From contig DATMFF010000006.1 in assembly GCA_035556735.1 (NCBI GenBank), forward strand, positions 62,001-126,000: a DNA stretch of 64,000 nucleotides. Direction: 5' to 3'. Below, in pieces: positions 55,738-64,000 of this stretch. A program made the translations under genes and the position numbers. This DNA comes from CANJBX01 sp035556735. Lineage in GTDB: Bacteria; Pseudomonadota; Alphaproteobacteria; Rhizobiales; Xanthobacteraceae. Each line of letters begins with the position of its first letter. Position 1 is the first letter of the stretch. The notes under the pieces are model-generated. The model saw nothing but the letters and a program-made list of their open reading frames with translations, ran no database searches and was not told where the DNA came from.

Positions 55738-58197
55738 TTAGATCTGAGCAATCGCTTTCTGAAGCGCGGCGATCAGCGAGCGGCTCGACTTGAGGTGCTT
55801 ATCCTCCGCCGCGATGATGCGCAAAAATCCACGCTTCTTGAGCGCGGTGATGTCAATTTTATCCTGCGGGCCGATGCCGGCGCAGTCACAGACAAGATCG
55901 ATCAACCGCTCGAGCGCATGCAGCCGCCCCAACAGATAGTCATTCTCGCGGTATGCTCGTGACAGGAACGCTGCGAAGTGTCCAAAGCCGACCCCCTTCA
56001 GGCTGGCAGGACCGGCGAAGCCCTTGAGAACACGAACATCTTGCGGGCTGATGCGATCAACCAGGATCTGGTTGAACTCGCCGCTCGGCTGCGCGGCCAT
56101 CAACGGAAACGTGAGCACGTCCCAAAACGGAAACCCGAGATAGTTCACAAGCACTTCGCGGCGGGCCTCGCGCTGCCATTCCTTCGGATCGAGCCCGGCG
56201 AGCAGATCGTCGAGGTCACGCGTGGTCGCGTCGAGATTGATCTCTACCGCAAGCCGATCCATCAGGCGATCGATCGTCTCGCCGTGAGCGGCGACGAACC
56301 GTCTTGCATAGTCATCCCGCGCGCGCATGTCGGACGCCGAGGGCGCCGCGGCGAAGACGGACCTCACGAGGTTTTGGGTCTCGTCGCTGAAGCAAGGCAC
56401 CGATTGCCGACCCCGCAGGTCATCCAAACGTTCGTAAAATTTGCCCTTGAGGTCGTCGACGGCAAGAGGATCGAGGCCACGGTAACGCTCGCTATCGAGC
56501 ATCGCGTACAACCGGTTTTGACCTTCGATCAGAAAGTGCAGGCGTCGCTCACGGTACTTGATATCGAAGATCAACAGGAATTCCGCCCATCGCGGCAGCG
56601 CCCGTGAATCGCTGTCCTCGTGCAAGCCCGCGCTTTGCCTCGGATCGTAGGTCAGCCCCCGGTCATCGGCCCAGGCTTCCATGATTGCCGATACCGCGTG
56701 CGCCAGGGGGGACTTATCGGGCACGTCTCTGATCTTCACGATGATTGCAGTGAGAAATTCCCGCACGGACACGAGCTTGAGACGGACGTAGCCTTCGTAG
56801 GCAAAGCCGGCGTCGCGCACGGCCTCGGCGTTGACCTGCTCCCGCCAGTGCCGCAATTCGTCCGCGGACACCAACCGGTCGAGCGGGCCGTCGACCGCTC
56901 GGGTGACCAGTTCGCTGACACGCGCTCGCGAGCTCTCAACGATGGTCTTGATGCGACCGACCTGGTCATTGAATGCGGAGACCCAGCCAAGCTCGTCGGT
57001 GACCGGCTGGGTACGCGGAATGTCAGACATTGCGCCACGCAACGTCGAGAAGAATCCCGGCATATCTTGCGGGGACAGCGTCGCCAGTGGGGTCGGATCG
57101 GGATCGATATAGACCAACCGACGGTCGACCTGACGATAGGCCGGTCGGCCCTGAATCGCGCTGATTGCTTCTCGGAACGGCCGGTTGTTGAGCACCGAAC
57201 CATCGATGAACGAGGCGGTGGTCGGATCGACTCCCGCCATGCGGTGACCATCAAAGTTCCTGGCCAGAAACGCGTCGCGCATCGGCCAGCGCTCATGGCG
57301 ATCCGCCACCAAGCTGTCTATGTCGACGATGCGGGCGGGAGGAAATGCGCCGGGAAACGACGACGTCGCGCGGGCCGCGAATGCGAGCGCCGGGACGTTT
57401 TCCGACACGAAGTCGCTTTCGATGTCGCCGTTGGCCTGCCGGCGGTAGCCAAAATGCAGGACGTGATGATGGTCGACCTCGTGGATCACCGGCGGATCAT
57501 GAATGGGTACAAGCTGCGCATAGCCATGAAAATCTGTGAGCGTCACGAAGAGGTCGAGCGATAACCCGGTCGGCACCAACGATGCCTGATCCGTTTTGGG
57601 CCGGCCGAGAGCGGCGGCTGCGTTGTACATCAGTTCATCCATGGTTCTGCCGCTGAGCGGTGGCTTGAACCAGCGCGACCGGAAGAACATCGACAGATTA
57701 CGGCGCACCTCCGGGTCTTCGCTCGGCAGGACGCCGTATCTCGTCGCTCCCCAGATGAACGGTGTCAAAAAGAACTTGCTCCAGGCGGTCGCGCGCGCCT
57801 CCGGCGCGAGCAGCACGCTCACATCGGCATTATCGATCCAAAGATCGCGCAGTGCGTTCATGCGCAGATCGTGGCTGAGCGCGCGCGCCAGCATCGTCCC
57901 GTTGATGCCCCCGGCCGAGGCGCCGGCGATGATGTCCACGATCACCCGCAGGTCGATCTTGCGGCCGATCTCGCGCAGAAGTTCGAAATAGATCGCTTCG
58001 GTGTCGTATTCGGGATCGTTGACGTCGCGACTGTCGAAGAAGCTGGCCCGGGCTCGCTGCTGCCGGTCGCCGATCGCGTGCAGCGCCGCCGACGCGCGCA
58101 CCAGCTTGAGAATTTCCTTCGTGATGCCATGCATGTAGATGGCGAGCGAAACGCCGCCGAAGCAGACGAGTGCGATGCGCAGCTCTTTCTCGCGCAT
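55738..58197 (-). CDS. patatin-like phospholipase with DUF3376 C-terminus
   Basis: 819 residues from the Met at 58197. The N-terminal patatin domain has the Gly-rich oxyanion loop VCFGGVSLAIYMHGI, the nucleophile Ser in IIAGASAGGINGTML and the dyad Asp in SFIDGSVLNNRPF. The remaining 450 residues fit the long patatin-like family (DUF3376). It may be a lipid acyl hydrolase; the role of the large C-terminal part is unknown. Single gene, no neighbouring lipid gene. Confidence 0.88.
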   Translation of the reverse strand: MREKELRIALVCFGGVSLAIYMHGITKEILKLVRASAALHAIGDRQQRARASFFDSRDVNDPEYDTEAIYFELLREIGRKIDLRVIVDIIAGASAGGINGTMLARALSHDLRMNALRDLWIDNADVSVLLAPEARATAWSKFFLTPFIWGATRYGVLPSEDPEVRRNLSMFFRSRWFKPPLSGRTMDELMYNAAAALGRPKTDQASLVPTGLSLDLFVTLTDFHGYAQLVPIHDPPVIHEVDHHHVLHFGYRRQANGDIESDFVSENVPALAFAARATSSFPGAFPPARIVDIDSLVADRHERWPMRDAFLARNFDGHRMAGVDPTTASFIDGSVLNNRPFREAISAIQGRPAYRQVDRRLVYIDPDPTPLATLSPQDMPGFFSTLRGAMSDIPRTQPVTDELGWVSAFNDQVGRIKTIVESSRARVSELVTRAVDGPLDRLVSADELRHWREQVNAEAVRDAGFAYEGYVRLKLVSVREFLTAIIVKIRDVPDKSPLAHAVSAIMEAWADDRGLTYDPRQSAGLHEDSDSRALPRWAEFLLIFDIKYRERRLHFLIEGQNRLYAMLDSERYRGLDPLAVDDLKGKFYERLDDLRGRQSVPCFSDETQNLVRSVFAAAPSASDMRARDDYARRFVAAHGETIDRLMDRLAVEINLDATTRDLDDLLAGLDPKEWQREARREVLVNYLGFPFWDVLTFPLMAAQPSGEFNQILVDRISPQDVRVLKGFAGPASLKGVGFGHFAAFLSRAYRENDYLLGRLHALERLIDLVCDCAGIGPQDKIDITALKKRGFLRIIAAEDKHLKSSRSLIAALQKAIAQI

Positions 58198-58295
58198 GGA
58201 ACCCCGCGCCGGTCCCACAAAGGCCGGTCCTTCCCGCTCCCAGGCTAGCCGATTCTGATCGGTCCCGCAGGAAAGCCAATCCCCCTTAGGACAGC

Positions 58296-59516
58296 CTATT
58301 CCATCGTGCTCGCCGCCCGGATCCGGACAGGCTGATAGCCGCCTTCGGCAAGGGCCGCATGCACTTCCTCGGCGTGCGCACGGTCTCGCGTCTCGATGGT
58401 GATGTCGAGCTTCGCCCCTTTCGCCGGGACGTCGAGGAACAGGCGGCGGTGCTCCACCTCAAGGATGTTCGCATTCAGGTGCCCGAGCAGCATGGCGATT
58501 GGACCAAGCGTGCCGGGGCGATCGGGTATGGTGAGCCGGAACGAGACGATGCATTCCGCTCGCTCCAGCTCGCGCACCATGATCGATGCAAGGATGCGCG
58601 GGTCAATGTTGCCGCCGCACAGTATGAGACCGATCCTTCTACCCTGAAAGCGCTCGGGATCGGCCAGCATCGCCGCAAGGCCCGCGGCGCCGGCCCCTTC
58701 CGCCATCGTCTTCTGAAGCGTCAGATACGCGTTCACCGCCCGTTCAAGGTGGGCCTCGTCGACGAGCACGACGTCCGAGACGAGCTCACGCACCACCGGC
58801 AACGTGAGCTTGCCGACGTTCTTCACCGCGATGCCTTCCGCCAGCGTCGGCCCCCCGATCGGCAAACGCTCGTTGCGCAGCGCGTTGTACATCGACGGAT
58901 ACAACGCGGTCTCCACGCCGATGATCTCGATCGCCGGCCGTCTTGCGCGTGCGGCAATGGCGTTGCCCGCGATCAGCCCGCCGCCGCCGATCGGGATCAC
59001 CATCGCGTCGAGATCGGGGACTTCGTCAAGCATTTCGAGCGCGATCGTGCCCTGCCCCGCGATGATGTGCGGATCATCATATGGGTGGACCAGCGTCAAC
59101 CCACGCTCGGCGGCGAGCACCTCCGCCCGCGCCTGCGCTTCCGCCACCGACTCGCCCTCGAGCACGACCTCGGCCCCATGCGCGCGGGTCGATGCGATCT
59201 TCACCAGCGGGGTTGTCACCGGCATGACGATCACCGCCGCCATGCCGAGGCGCTTCGCGTGATAGGCAACCGCCTGGGCGTGATTGCCCGCCGACATCGC
59301 AATGACCCCGCGGCCGCGCTCGTGGGGGCCAAGTGAAGCGAGCTTCACATAGGCGCCTCGGTCCTTGAACGAGTTCGTCACCTGCAGGTTCTCGTACTTG
59401 ACGAAGACCTGTGCGCCGGTCAATTCGGCGAGCTTGGGGGCCGGCAACATGGGCGTGCGCAAGACCTGCCCGGCCAGCGTGCGGGCGGCGGCTTCGATGT
59501 CGTTGACCGTGATCAT
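58296..59516 (-). CDS. ilvA: threonine ammonia-lyase with C-terminal ACT domain
   Basis: 406 residues. PLP Lys in LQVTNSFKDRGAYVKL, the phosphate-binding IPIGGGGLIAGNAIAAR, and the serine/threonine-type AMSAGNHAQAVAYHAKRLG. The C-terminal ACT (about 330-406, VSFRLTIPDRPGTLGPIAMLLGHLNANILEVEHRR) senses an amino acid. It deaminates threonine to 2-oxobutyrate; the short one-ACT form can be biosynthetic or degradative, so the symbol is tentative. Confidence 0.9.
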   Translation of the reverse strand: MITVNDIEAAARTLAGQVLRTPMLPAPKLAELTGAQVFVKYENLQVTNSFKDRGAYVKLASLGPHERGRGVIAMSAGNHAQAVAYHAKRLGMAAVIVMPVTTPLVKIASTRAHGAEVVLEGESVAEAQARAEVLAAERGLTLVHPYDDPHIIAGQGTIALEMLDEVPDLDAMVIPIGGGGLIAGNAIAARARRPAIEIIGVETALYPSMYNALRNERLPIGGPTLAEGIAVKNVGKLTLPVVRELVSDVVLVDEAHLERAVNAYLTLQKTMAEGAGAAGLAAMLADPERFQGRRIGLILCGGNIDPRILASIMVRELERAECIVSFRLTIPDRPGTLGPIAMLLGHLNANILEVEHRRLFLDVPAKGAKLDITIETRDRAHAEEVHAALAEGGYQPVRIRAASTME

Positions 59517-59624
59517 CCCGCCTCCACCGCGTTACGGTCCTGCCGGTTGCGACGCGGCGACCTCTTGCGTGCCGTGCGATTTTCGCCCATGTGCAGAGGA
59601 CCGGGTCACCGCAGGAGCCCTGCC

Positions 59625-60149
59625 ATGGTTGCCGAGCCAGACCGCATTGGCGCGCCCACCGAACCTCGACCTCATATCTACGACCCGATCGCCAACCCGG
59701 AGCTTTTCGACGGTGTGCTGGCATGCCGCGCCATTGCCTTCATCATCGACGTTATAATCATCGCGCTGCCGGTGGTAGGAGCCGCTCTCTTTATTTTTCT
59801 ATTGGGGTTCCTCACATTCGGCCTCGGCTGGATCCTGTTCTGGCCCCTGCACGCACTCGCAGTGATCTGGGCGCTCCTCTACTATGGATTCACCCTCGGC
59901 GGACCGGCTTCGGCCACGCTCGGCATGCGCGTCATGGATATCGAGATGCGCACATGGTACGGCGCGCCGGCCTATTTCGTGCTCGGGGCGGTCCATGCCG
60001 TACTGTACTGGATCAGCGTGTCGGCCCTCACACCGCTGATTCTGCTGGTCGGATTGTTCAACAGCCGTCGCAGGCTGCTACACGACTTCGTGCTTGGAAC
60101 CGTCGTCATCAATAATCCCAACCGGGCGGCCCGTCTCGCGAGGCGATAA
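59625..60149 (+). CDS. RDD family membrane protein
   Basis: 174 residues from the Met at 59625 (CAGGAG 8 bases upstream). The RDD pattern is altered to CRAIAFIIDVIIIALPVVG, followed by the second motif GPASATLGMRVMDIEMRTW. Three to four membrane segments. Small RDD proteins have been tied to ion or drug transport, unproven here. Upstream of and in line with the leucyltransferase gene, 79 bases apart. Confidence 0.85.
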   Translation: MVAEPDRIGAPTEPRPHIYDPIANPELFDGVLACRAIAFIIDVIIIALPVVGAALFIFLLGFLTFGLGWILFWPLHALAVIWALLYYGFTLGGPASATLGMRVMDIEMRTWYGAPAYFVLGAVHAVLYWISVSALTPLILLVGLFNSRRRLLHDFVLGTVVINNPNRAARLARR

Positions 60150-60228
60150 CCGCCCTCCCAAAAAGGGATTTGACGCCCCTGCCTCGACAGGCGATTCTCC
60201 TGCCGGGGGACGGCAACAGGCTCAAGAC

Positions 60229-60978
60229 GTGACGCAGCATTCCCGAAACACCCCGCAATTCTACCTGACGGCGCCTTCCCCGTGCCCTTATCTGCCGGGC
60301 AAGGAAGAACGGAAGGTGTTCACGCATCTGGTCGGCGAGCGTGCCTCAGAACTCAACGAACTGCTGACCCATGGCGGATTTCGCCGCAGCCAGTCGATCG
60401 CCTACCGGCCCGCATGCGACACCTGCCGTGCCTGCGTGTCAGTGCGCGTTCTGGTCGACGAGTTCATCGCGAGCCGCAGCATGCGGCGCGTGCTCGAACA
60501 TAATGCGGACCTGATCGGCGAGATGCGGACGGCGGCACCGACCTCCGAGCAATATTCCACGTTCCGCGCCTATCTTGACGCCCGCCACCGCGACGGCGGC
60601 ATGGCGGACATGAGCGTGCTCGACTACGCAATGATGGTGGAAGACAGCCACGTCAGCACGCGAGTCGTCGAGTACCGCCGGCGCGGCCCGGACAGCGGCT
60701 TCAGCGGCCGCGGCGCGGGCGACCTCGTCGCGGTTGCCCTGACCGACCTGCTCAGCGACGGATTGTCGATGGTCTACTCATACTTCGAGCCGAGCGAGAG
60801 CGCGCGCTCCCCAGGCACGTTCATGATCCTGGACCACATCTCCCGGGCTCGCCGCATGGGCCTTCGCTACGTCTACCTCGGATATTGGGTCGAGGGCTCG
60901 CGCAAGATGGATTACAAGGGCCGCTTCCTGCCGCAGGAAAGGCTCATGCCCAACGGCTGGATGAAGATCGGCGCCTGA
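60229..60978 (+). CDS. bpt: aspartate/glutamate leucyltransferase (arginyl-tRNA-protein transferase family)
   Basis: 249 residues from the GTG at 60229 (VTQHSRNTPQFYLTAPSPCPYLPGKEERKVFTHL), the conserved N-terminus; the longer frame to 60094 lies in the RDD gene. The Cys motif ACDTCRACVSVRV and the C-terminal YVYLGYWVEGSRKMDYKGRFLPQERL define the ATE/Bpt family. It adds Leu to proteins with N-terminal Asp/Glu for the N-end rule. Confidence 0.93.
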   Translation: MTQHSRNTPQFYLTAPSPCPYLPGKEERKVFTHLVGERASELNELLTHGGFRRSQSIAYRPACDTCRACVSVRVLVDEFIASRSMRRVLEHNADLIGEMRTAAPTSEQYSTFRAYLDARHRDGGMADMSVLDYAMMVEDSHVSTRVVEYRRRGPDSGFSGRGAGDLVAVALTDLLSDGLSMVYSYFEPSESARSPGTFMILDHISRARRMGLRYVYLGYWVEGSRKMDYKGRFLPQERLMPNGWMKIGA

Positions 60979-60990
60979 TGCCGTGCGGCG

Positions 60991-62343
60991 TCATCCCGGG
61001 AGTTGATCCGCCAGCAGCTTCACGTTGAGCGCAATGATGATCAATGCGATCGCGCCCGCGAGGACCGTCAGCCAGCGCGGGGCGACCAGCGCGCCCATCT
61101 TGGCGCGATCCGCGGTCAACCAGACCAGCGGAACCACCGCGAAAGAGAGCTGTAAGCTCAAAATCACCTGGCTAAGAATGAGAAGCCGCGCCGTTCCTGT
61201 TTCGCCATACCAGACGGTCACTATTGCCGCCGGCACGATGGCAATCCCTCGCGTGATCAGGCGCCGCGCCCATCCCGGGAGGCGGATCTCCAGAAAGCCC
61301 TCCATGACGATCTGCCCGGCAAGGGTGGCGGTCACCGTCGAGTTCAGTCCGCAGCATAGCAGCGCGATGCCAAACAGAGTTGGTGCCAACGCGGAGCCCA
61401 GCAGCGGCGCCAGAAATGCGTGCGCCTGATCGAGCTCGGCCACGTCGGTCTGGCCGACCTTGTGGAACGTCGCTGCAGCCAGGATCAGGATTGAGGCGTT
61501 GATTGTGAGCGCAAACATCAGCGCAACGGTGGAGTCGATGGTGGCGAGCTTGACCGCCTCGCGCTTCTCCTCGACGCTCGTTCCGAACCGACGAGTCTGC
61601 ACCACCCCGGAGTGCAGGTACAGATTGTGCGGCATCACGGTAGCGCCGAGGATGCCAAGCGCGAGGTACAGCATGTCGGGATTGGTGACGACTTGCATCG
61701 TCGGCGCAAAGCCGCGGATCACCGCGCCCCAGTCGGGATCAGCGAGCGCGATCTGGATCGCGAAGCACGCCGCGATGACGCCAAGCAGCGTAACGATGAA
61801 AGCCTCGACCCAGCGGAAACCCAGGTTCTGCAACCACAGGATCAAGAACACGTCGAGCGCAGTGAGAATCACGCCGATTTCGAGCGGAATGCCGAACAGG
61901 AGGTTGAGACCAATGGCAGTGCCGATGACCTCGGCAAGATCTGTGGCGCAAATGGCGATCTCTGCGAGGGCCCACAGTGGATACGCCACAGCGCGCGGGT
62001 AGGCGTCACGGCAGGCTTGGGCCAGATCGCGCCCGGCGCCGATCCCCAGCCTGGCGCACAAGGCCTGCAGGACGATCGCCATGATGTTGGACAGCAGCGC
62101 CACCGTGAGCAGCGCGTAGCCGAACCGGGAACCGCCGGCGAGCGAGGTTGCCCAGTTGCCTGGGTCCATGTAGCCGACGGCCACGAGGTAGCCAGGCCCG
62201 AGGAACGCCGTCACCCGGCGCCACACCGATCCCGTGGGCCGGGTCGGGATGCTTCCAAATACCTCCGAGAGCGAAACCCCGACGCGCTCCTTACGCCACC
62301 CGGCTTCGGCGGTCGTCGGCTGATCAGCGGACGGCTGGTGCAA
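60991..62343 (-). CDS. mntH: Nramp divalent metal transporter (manganese, MntH-type)
   Basis: 450 residues, 11 or so membrane helices. TTG start at 62343 with GAGGGA upstream. Metal motifs: DPGNW at residues 60-64 and MPHNLYLHS in the sixth helix. NQ-type sites are usual for Mn2+ and Fe2+ import with protons. The inverted repeat at 62371-62391 just upstream resembles a Mur/Fur site, which in this order represses mntH under Mn sufficiency. Confidence 0.92.
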   Translation of the reverse strand: MHQPSADQPTTAEAGWRKERVGVSLSEVFGSIPTRPTGSVWRRVTAFLGPGYLVAVGYMDPGNWATSLAGGSRFGYALLTVALLSNIMAIVLQALCARLGIGAGRDLAQACRDAYPRAVAYPLWALAEIAICATDLAEVIGTAIGLNLLFGIPLEIGVILTALDVFLILWLQNLGFRWVEAFIVTLLGVIAACFAIQIALADPDWGAVIRGFAPTMQVVTNPDMLYLALGILGATVMPHNLYLHSGVVQTRRFGTSVEEKREAVKLATIDSTVALMFALTINASILILAAATFHKVGQTDVAELDQAHAFLAPLLGSALAPTLFGIALLCCGLNSTVTATLAGQIVMEGFLEIRLPGWARRLITRGIAIVPAAIVTVWYGETGTARLLILSQVILSLQLSFAVVPLVWLTADRAKMGALVAPRWLTVLAGAIALIIIALNVKLLADQLPG

Positions 62344-62370
62344 ATTCGGTCCCTCGGATGGGAAAGCTTA

Positions 62371-62391
62371 AATTGCAAATAAGTCGCAATT
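62371..62391. promoter_or_regulatory. Mur/Fur-like box upstream of mntH
   Basis: AATTGC - 9 bases - GCAATT, with a TTGCAAAT left half, 27 bases before the TTG start. Position and AT-rich symmetry suit a manganese-responsive Mur (Fur-family) site; not proven. Confidence 0.6.
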
Positions 62392-62419
62392 GTAACTAGG
62401 GCAATCCACTCTTGGAATC

Positions 62420-62450
62420 TTGCCGCCCGGATACGTTATCCGGGCGGCAA
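62420..62450. repeat. strong isolated inverted repeat upstream of mntH
   Basis: TTGCCGCCCGGAT - ACGTT - ATCCGGGCGGCAA: perfect 13-base arms. No gene ends nearby and no T-run follows, so it is not an obvious terminator. It lies about 30 bases upstream of the Mur-like box. Confidence 0.6.
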
Positions 62451-62620
62451 TCCGCCTGAACAGTCGGCACATCTGTGTCGCGAATCTGATACCGACCCCG
62501 GCTATGTCCGAAGGAACATGCGCGGATTGACCTCCGCAAGGAGCTGGAACCACGCATGGCATGAAAGCGTTGCGTAGCCGCGTTCACCTGGAACCTACGG
62601 CAGAGACCCGAGCCCTCCCC

Positions 62621-62725
62621 ATGTTCTCATTCGCCCGCCGATTGCTCATGCACTACGACATCTATCGTCGCTATCCGTTGCGACCGCTGCCGGCGTTCAA
62701 AAATGCCTGGCGCATCTCCCGCTAG
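62621..62725 (+). CDS. very small hypothetical protein
   Basis: 34 residues: MFSFARRLLMHYDIYRRYPL, then RPLPAFKNAWRISR. Strongly basic, aromatic-rich and amphipathic. There is no convincing ribosome site. Support comes from a well-formed terminator 27 bases after the stop on the same strand, in a stretch with no other plus-strand gene. Function unknown; a small membrane-associated peptide is possible. Confidence 0.45.
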   Translation: MFSFARRLLMHYDIYRRYPLRPLPAFKNAWRISR

Positions 62726-62751
62726 CTGCCAGTATCCCGCCGAGAGATCGA

Positions 62752-62781
62752 CGACCGACGGCAGCAGCCGCCGGTCGTTTT
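62752..62781 (+). terminator. rho-independent terminator after the 34-residue gene
   Basis: CGACCGACGGC - AGCA - GCCGCCGGTCG (11 pairs including one G-U) followed by TTTT at 62778-62781. It also lies just past the 3' end of the convergent TctC gene. Confidence 0.75.
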
Positions 62782-62805
62782 GCATGGGCACGCGAGGACT
62801 TGGGT

Positions 62806-63789
62806 TTACAAAGGCTCGATCTTGGCGAGCCTGGCATATTCGCCCCAGGCCTTGATGTCCCTGACAAGCAATTCCTTCAGAACCTTCGAATTGCCGACGA
62901 ATGGATCATTGCCGAGCGGGGTCGCGAACTTGCGATGTTCTTCGCTCGCAGCGATCTCGTTGAACTCCTTCTCGAGGCGGTCGAGGATCGGCCTTGGTGT
63001 GCCCTTCGGGGTATGAACCGACCACCAAGCGATCAGGTCCGAATTCGTGATCCCGACCTCCGCCGCGCTCGGAACGTCGGGCAATGCCCTGAAGCGCTCC
63101 TTCGACGTGGTGGCCAGTGCCCGCACCTTGCCGGCTTTCAATTGACCCGACGCTGAGCCCGGGTCGATGTGAGCGAAAGCGATGTTGCCGCCCAGCAAAT
63201 CATTGAACATGCCGCCGGCGTCCTTGTACTTCACCTCGACGGTCTGCAGGCCAAAGTTGGCCTTGAACAACTCGCTGCCGACCAAGCCCGTATTCGCAAT
63301 CGAACCGTAGGATGCCTTGTCCCCCTTGGCCTTGAGATCCTTCACGAGCCCGGCGACGTCCTTGTAAGGTCCGTCCGTTGCGACGATCAGCAAGAACGGC
63401 AGCTTCGCCAAAGTCGTTACGTGTTCGAAATCATTGACGGGATCGAAGGCGAGCTTCTTGAATAGCGCGGGCGCGGCCGCGAGGAACGACGACCCAGGCG
63501 CGATGTAGATCGTGTACCCGTCGGGTTTCGAACGCGCGACATATTCCGTCGCGATGTTGCCGAAAGCACCCACCTTGTTCTCGGTGAGGACGGTCTTGCC
63601 GACGCGGTCCTGCAGTTGCTTCGCATAGAACCGCACGAAGATGTCAGCGCCGGTTCCAGGAGGAAAGCCACAGATCGCGTGAATATCCCGAGCGGGCCAA
63701 GTCTCCTGCGCGAATGCATCCCCCGAAAAGGACGGCAAAGCCGCCGAAGCGGCCGCGGCGGAACGCAGGAAATTGCGGCGTGAAAGCAT
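62806..63789 (-). CDS. tripartite tricarboxylate transporter substrate-binding protein (Bug/TctC family)
   Basis: 327 residues from the Met at 63789 (AAGGAG upstream). Twin-arginine signal SRRNFLRSAAAASAALPSF, so folded export by Tat. The Bug fold is evident from AICGFPPGTGADIFVRFYAKQLQDRVGKTVLTENKVGAFGNIATEYVARSKPDGYTIY and PALFKKLAFDPVNDFEHVTTLAKLPFLL. It binds a carboxylate or other small anion. No tctA/tctB permease is present, so it is an orphan receptor. Confidence 0.92.
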   Translation of the reverse strand: MLSRRNFLRSAAAASAALPSFSGDAFAQETWPARDIHAICGFPPGTGADIFVRFYAKQLQDRVGKTVLTENKVGAFGNIATEYVARSKPDGYTIYIAPGSSFLAAAPALFKKLAFDPVNDFEHVTTLAKLPFLLIVATDGPYKDVAGLVKDLKAKGDKASYGSIANTGLVGSELFKANFGLQTVEVKYKDAGGMFNDLLGGNIAFAHIDPGSASGQLKAGKVRALATTSKERFRALPDVPSAAEVGITNSDLIAWWSVHTPKGTPRPILDRLEKEFNEIAASEEHRKFATPLGNDPFVGNSKVLKELLVRDIKAWGEYARLAKIEPL

Positions 63790-63920
63790 TCGCAGAGTCT
63801 CCTTGGGCAAGTTTTTTGATTGATCAGCCGGAGCGTGGACCGCACCCTGGCAGCGCGAGACCGTTGATTTCTAGCAGCTTTTTTGCGGCGAGCAGGCGTT
63901 GCGCGCACGCAGCAGTCATG

Positions 63921-63959
63921 CGAAAAACGGACAGCCGGCGGGCAAAGTCCGCCGACTGT
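63921..63959 (-). terminator. minus-strand terminator for a gene right of the window
   Basis: ACAGTCGGCGGA / CCCGCCGGCTGT stem (12 positions with two non-Watson-Crick pairs) and loop CTTTG, followed on the minus strand by CCGTTTTTCG. A leftward gene probably ends just beyond base 64000. Confidence 0.6.
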
Positions 63960-64000
63960 CTGTGCAGCACACTTGCACTGCTGTCAGACGGGCTCGATCT

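Noticed and set aside
62420..62450. Possible riboswitch in the mntH leader
   Set aside because: It is one simple hairpin lying upstream of the Mur-like box and probably outside the transcript; no conserved aptamer features such as those of yybP-ykoY are visible.

Overview
The window is a high-GC chromosomal segment of an alphaproteobacterium, most likely order Hyphomicrobiales (Rhizobiales), in the broad neighbourhood of Bradyrhizobium, Xanthobacteraceae or Rhodoplanes. This rests on the gene order merR - ihfA - fabH - plsX - DUF177 - cytochrome bc1 chaperone / bamE / hppA, on nrdR - ribD - ribE - ribH - nusB - thiL behind glyA, on an LdtR-type MarR regulator, on a HemB whose zinc cysteines are replaced by Ala/Asp as in Bradyrhizobium, and on FixK/FNR-type palindromes in front of several genes. 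I see no tRNA, rRNA, CRISPR array, insertion sequence or prophage. Species cannot be named from this sequence alone.

Layout. 1-3.6 kb: the 3' core of a truncated RHS-repeat gene runs off the left edge, followed by a DUF4336 gene and an autotransporter-type surface protein. 3.7-10.5 kb: a leftward operon for a BMP-family (nucleoside-like) ABC importer with a RidA protein and an isochorismatase-type amidohydrolase, preceded by a TetR gene and an 8-4-8 palindrome. 10.6-12.1 kb: YccF, two small unknown proteins and a DUF3775 protein. 12.2-21.6 kb: a block with the look of a low-oxygen regulon (universal stress protein, alpha/beta hydrolase, phosphoribosyltransferase, SufS-like desulfurase, and an acetyl-CoA synthetase - PDH E1alpha - E1beta - E2 - acyl carrier protein operon). 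Four TTGA-N6-TCAA boxes lie in front of its genes or operons. 21.9-32.4 kb: accessory genes (bactofilin, cytoplasmic PAS chemoreceptor, AraC regulator, MltB-like transglycosylase, LysR regulator, a tandem pair of small secreted proteins, PRC-barrel/ribbon-helix-helix genes, LVIVD protein plus metallo-hydrolase).

32.4-50.3 kb is core metabolism: MerR, IHF alpha, FabH, PlsX, DUF177, UQCC-type chaperone, BamE, proton pyrophosphatase, an MFS transporter with a 2-hydroxyacid oxidase, ThiL, NusB, riboflavin synthesis, NrdR, GlyA, a diguanylate cyclase and LdtR. 50.5-54.3 kb is a valine (isobutyrate) degradation operon. 54.4-64 kb holds HemB, a large patatin-like protein, threonine ammonia-lyase, an RDD membrane protein, the N-end-rule leucyltransferase Bpt, an Nramp manganese transporter with a Mur/Fur-like box, a tiny unknown gene with its own terminator, and a Tat-exported TctC-type binding protein.

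The most interesting unit is the 12.0-21.2 kb block: acetate activation, a pyruvate dehydrogenase lacking E3, a dedicated acyl carrier protein and an orphan cysteine desulfurase all appear to be tied to one FixK/FNR-type control. Product names come from recognising sequence motifs and gene order by eye; no database search was run.
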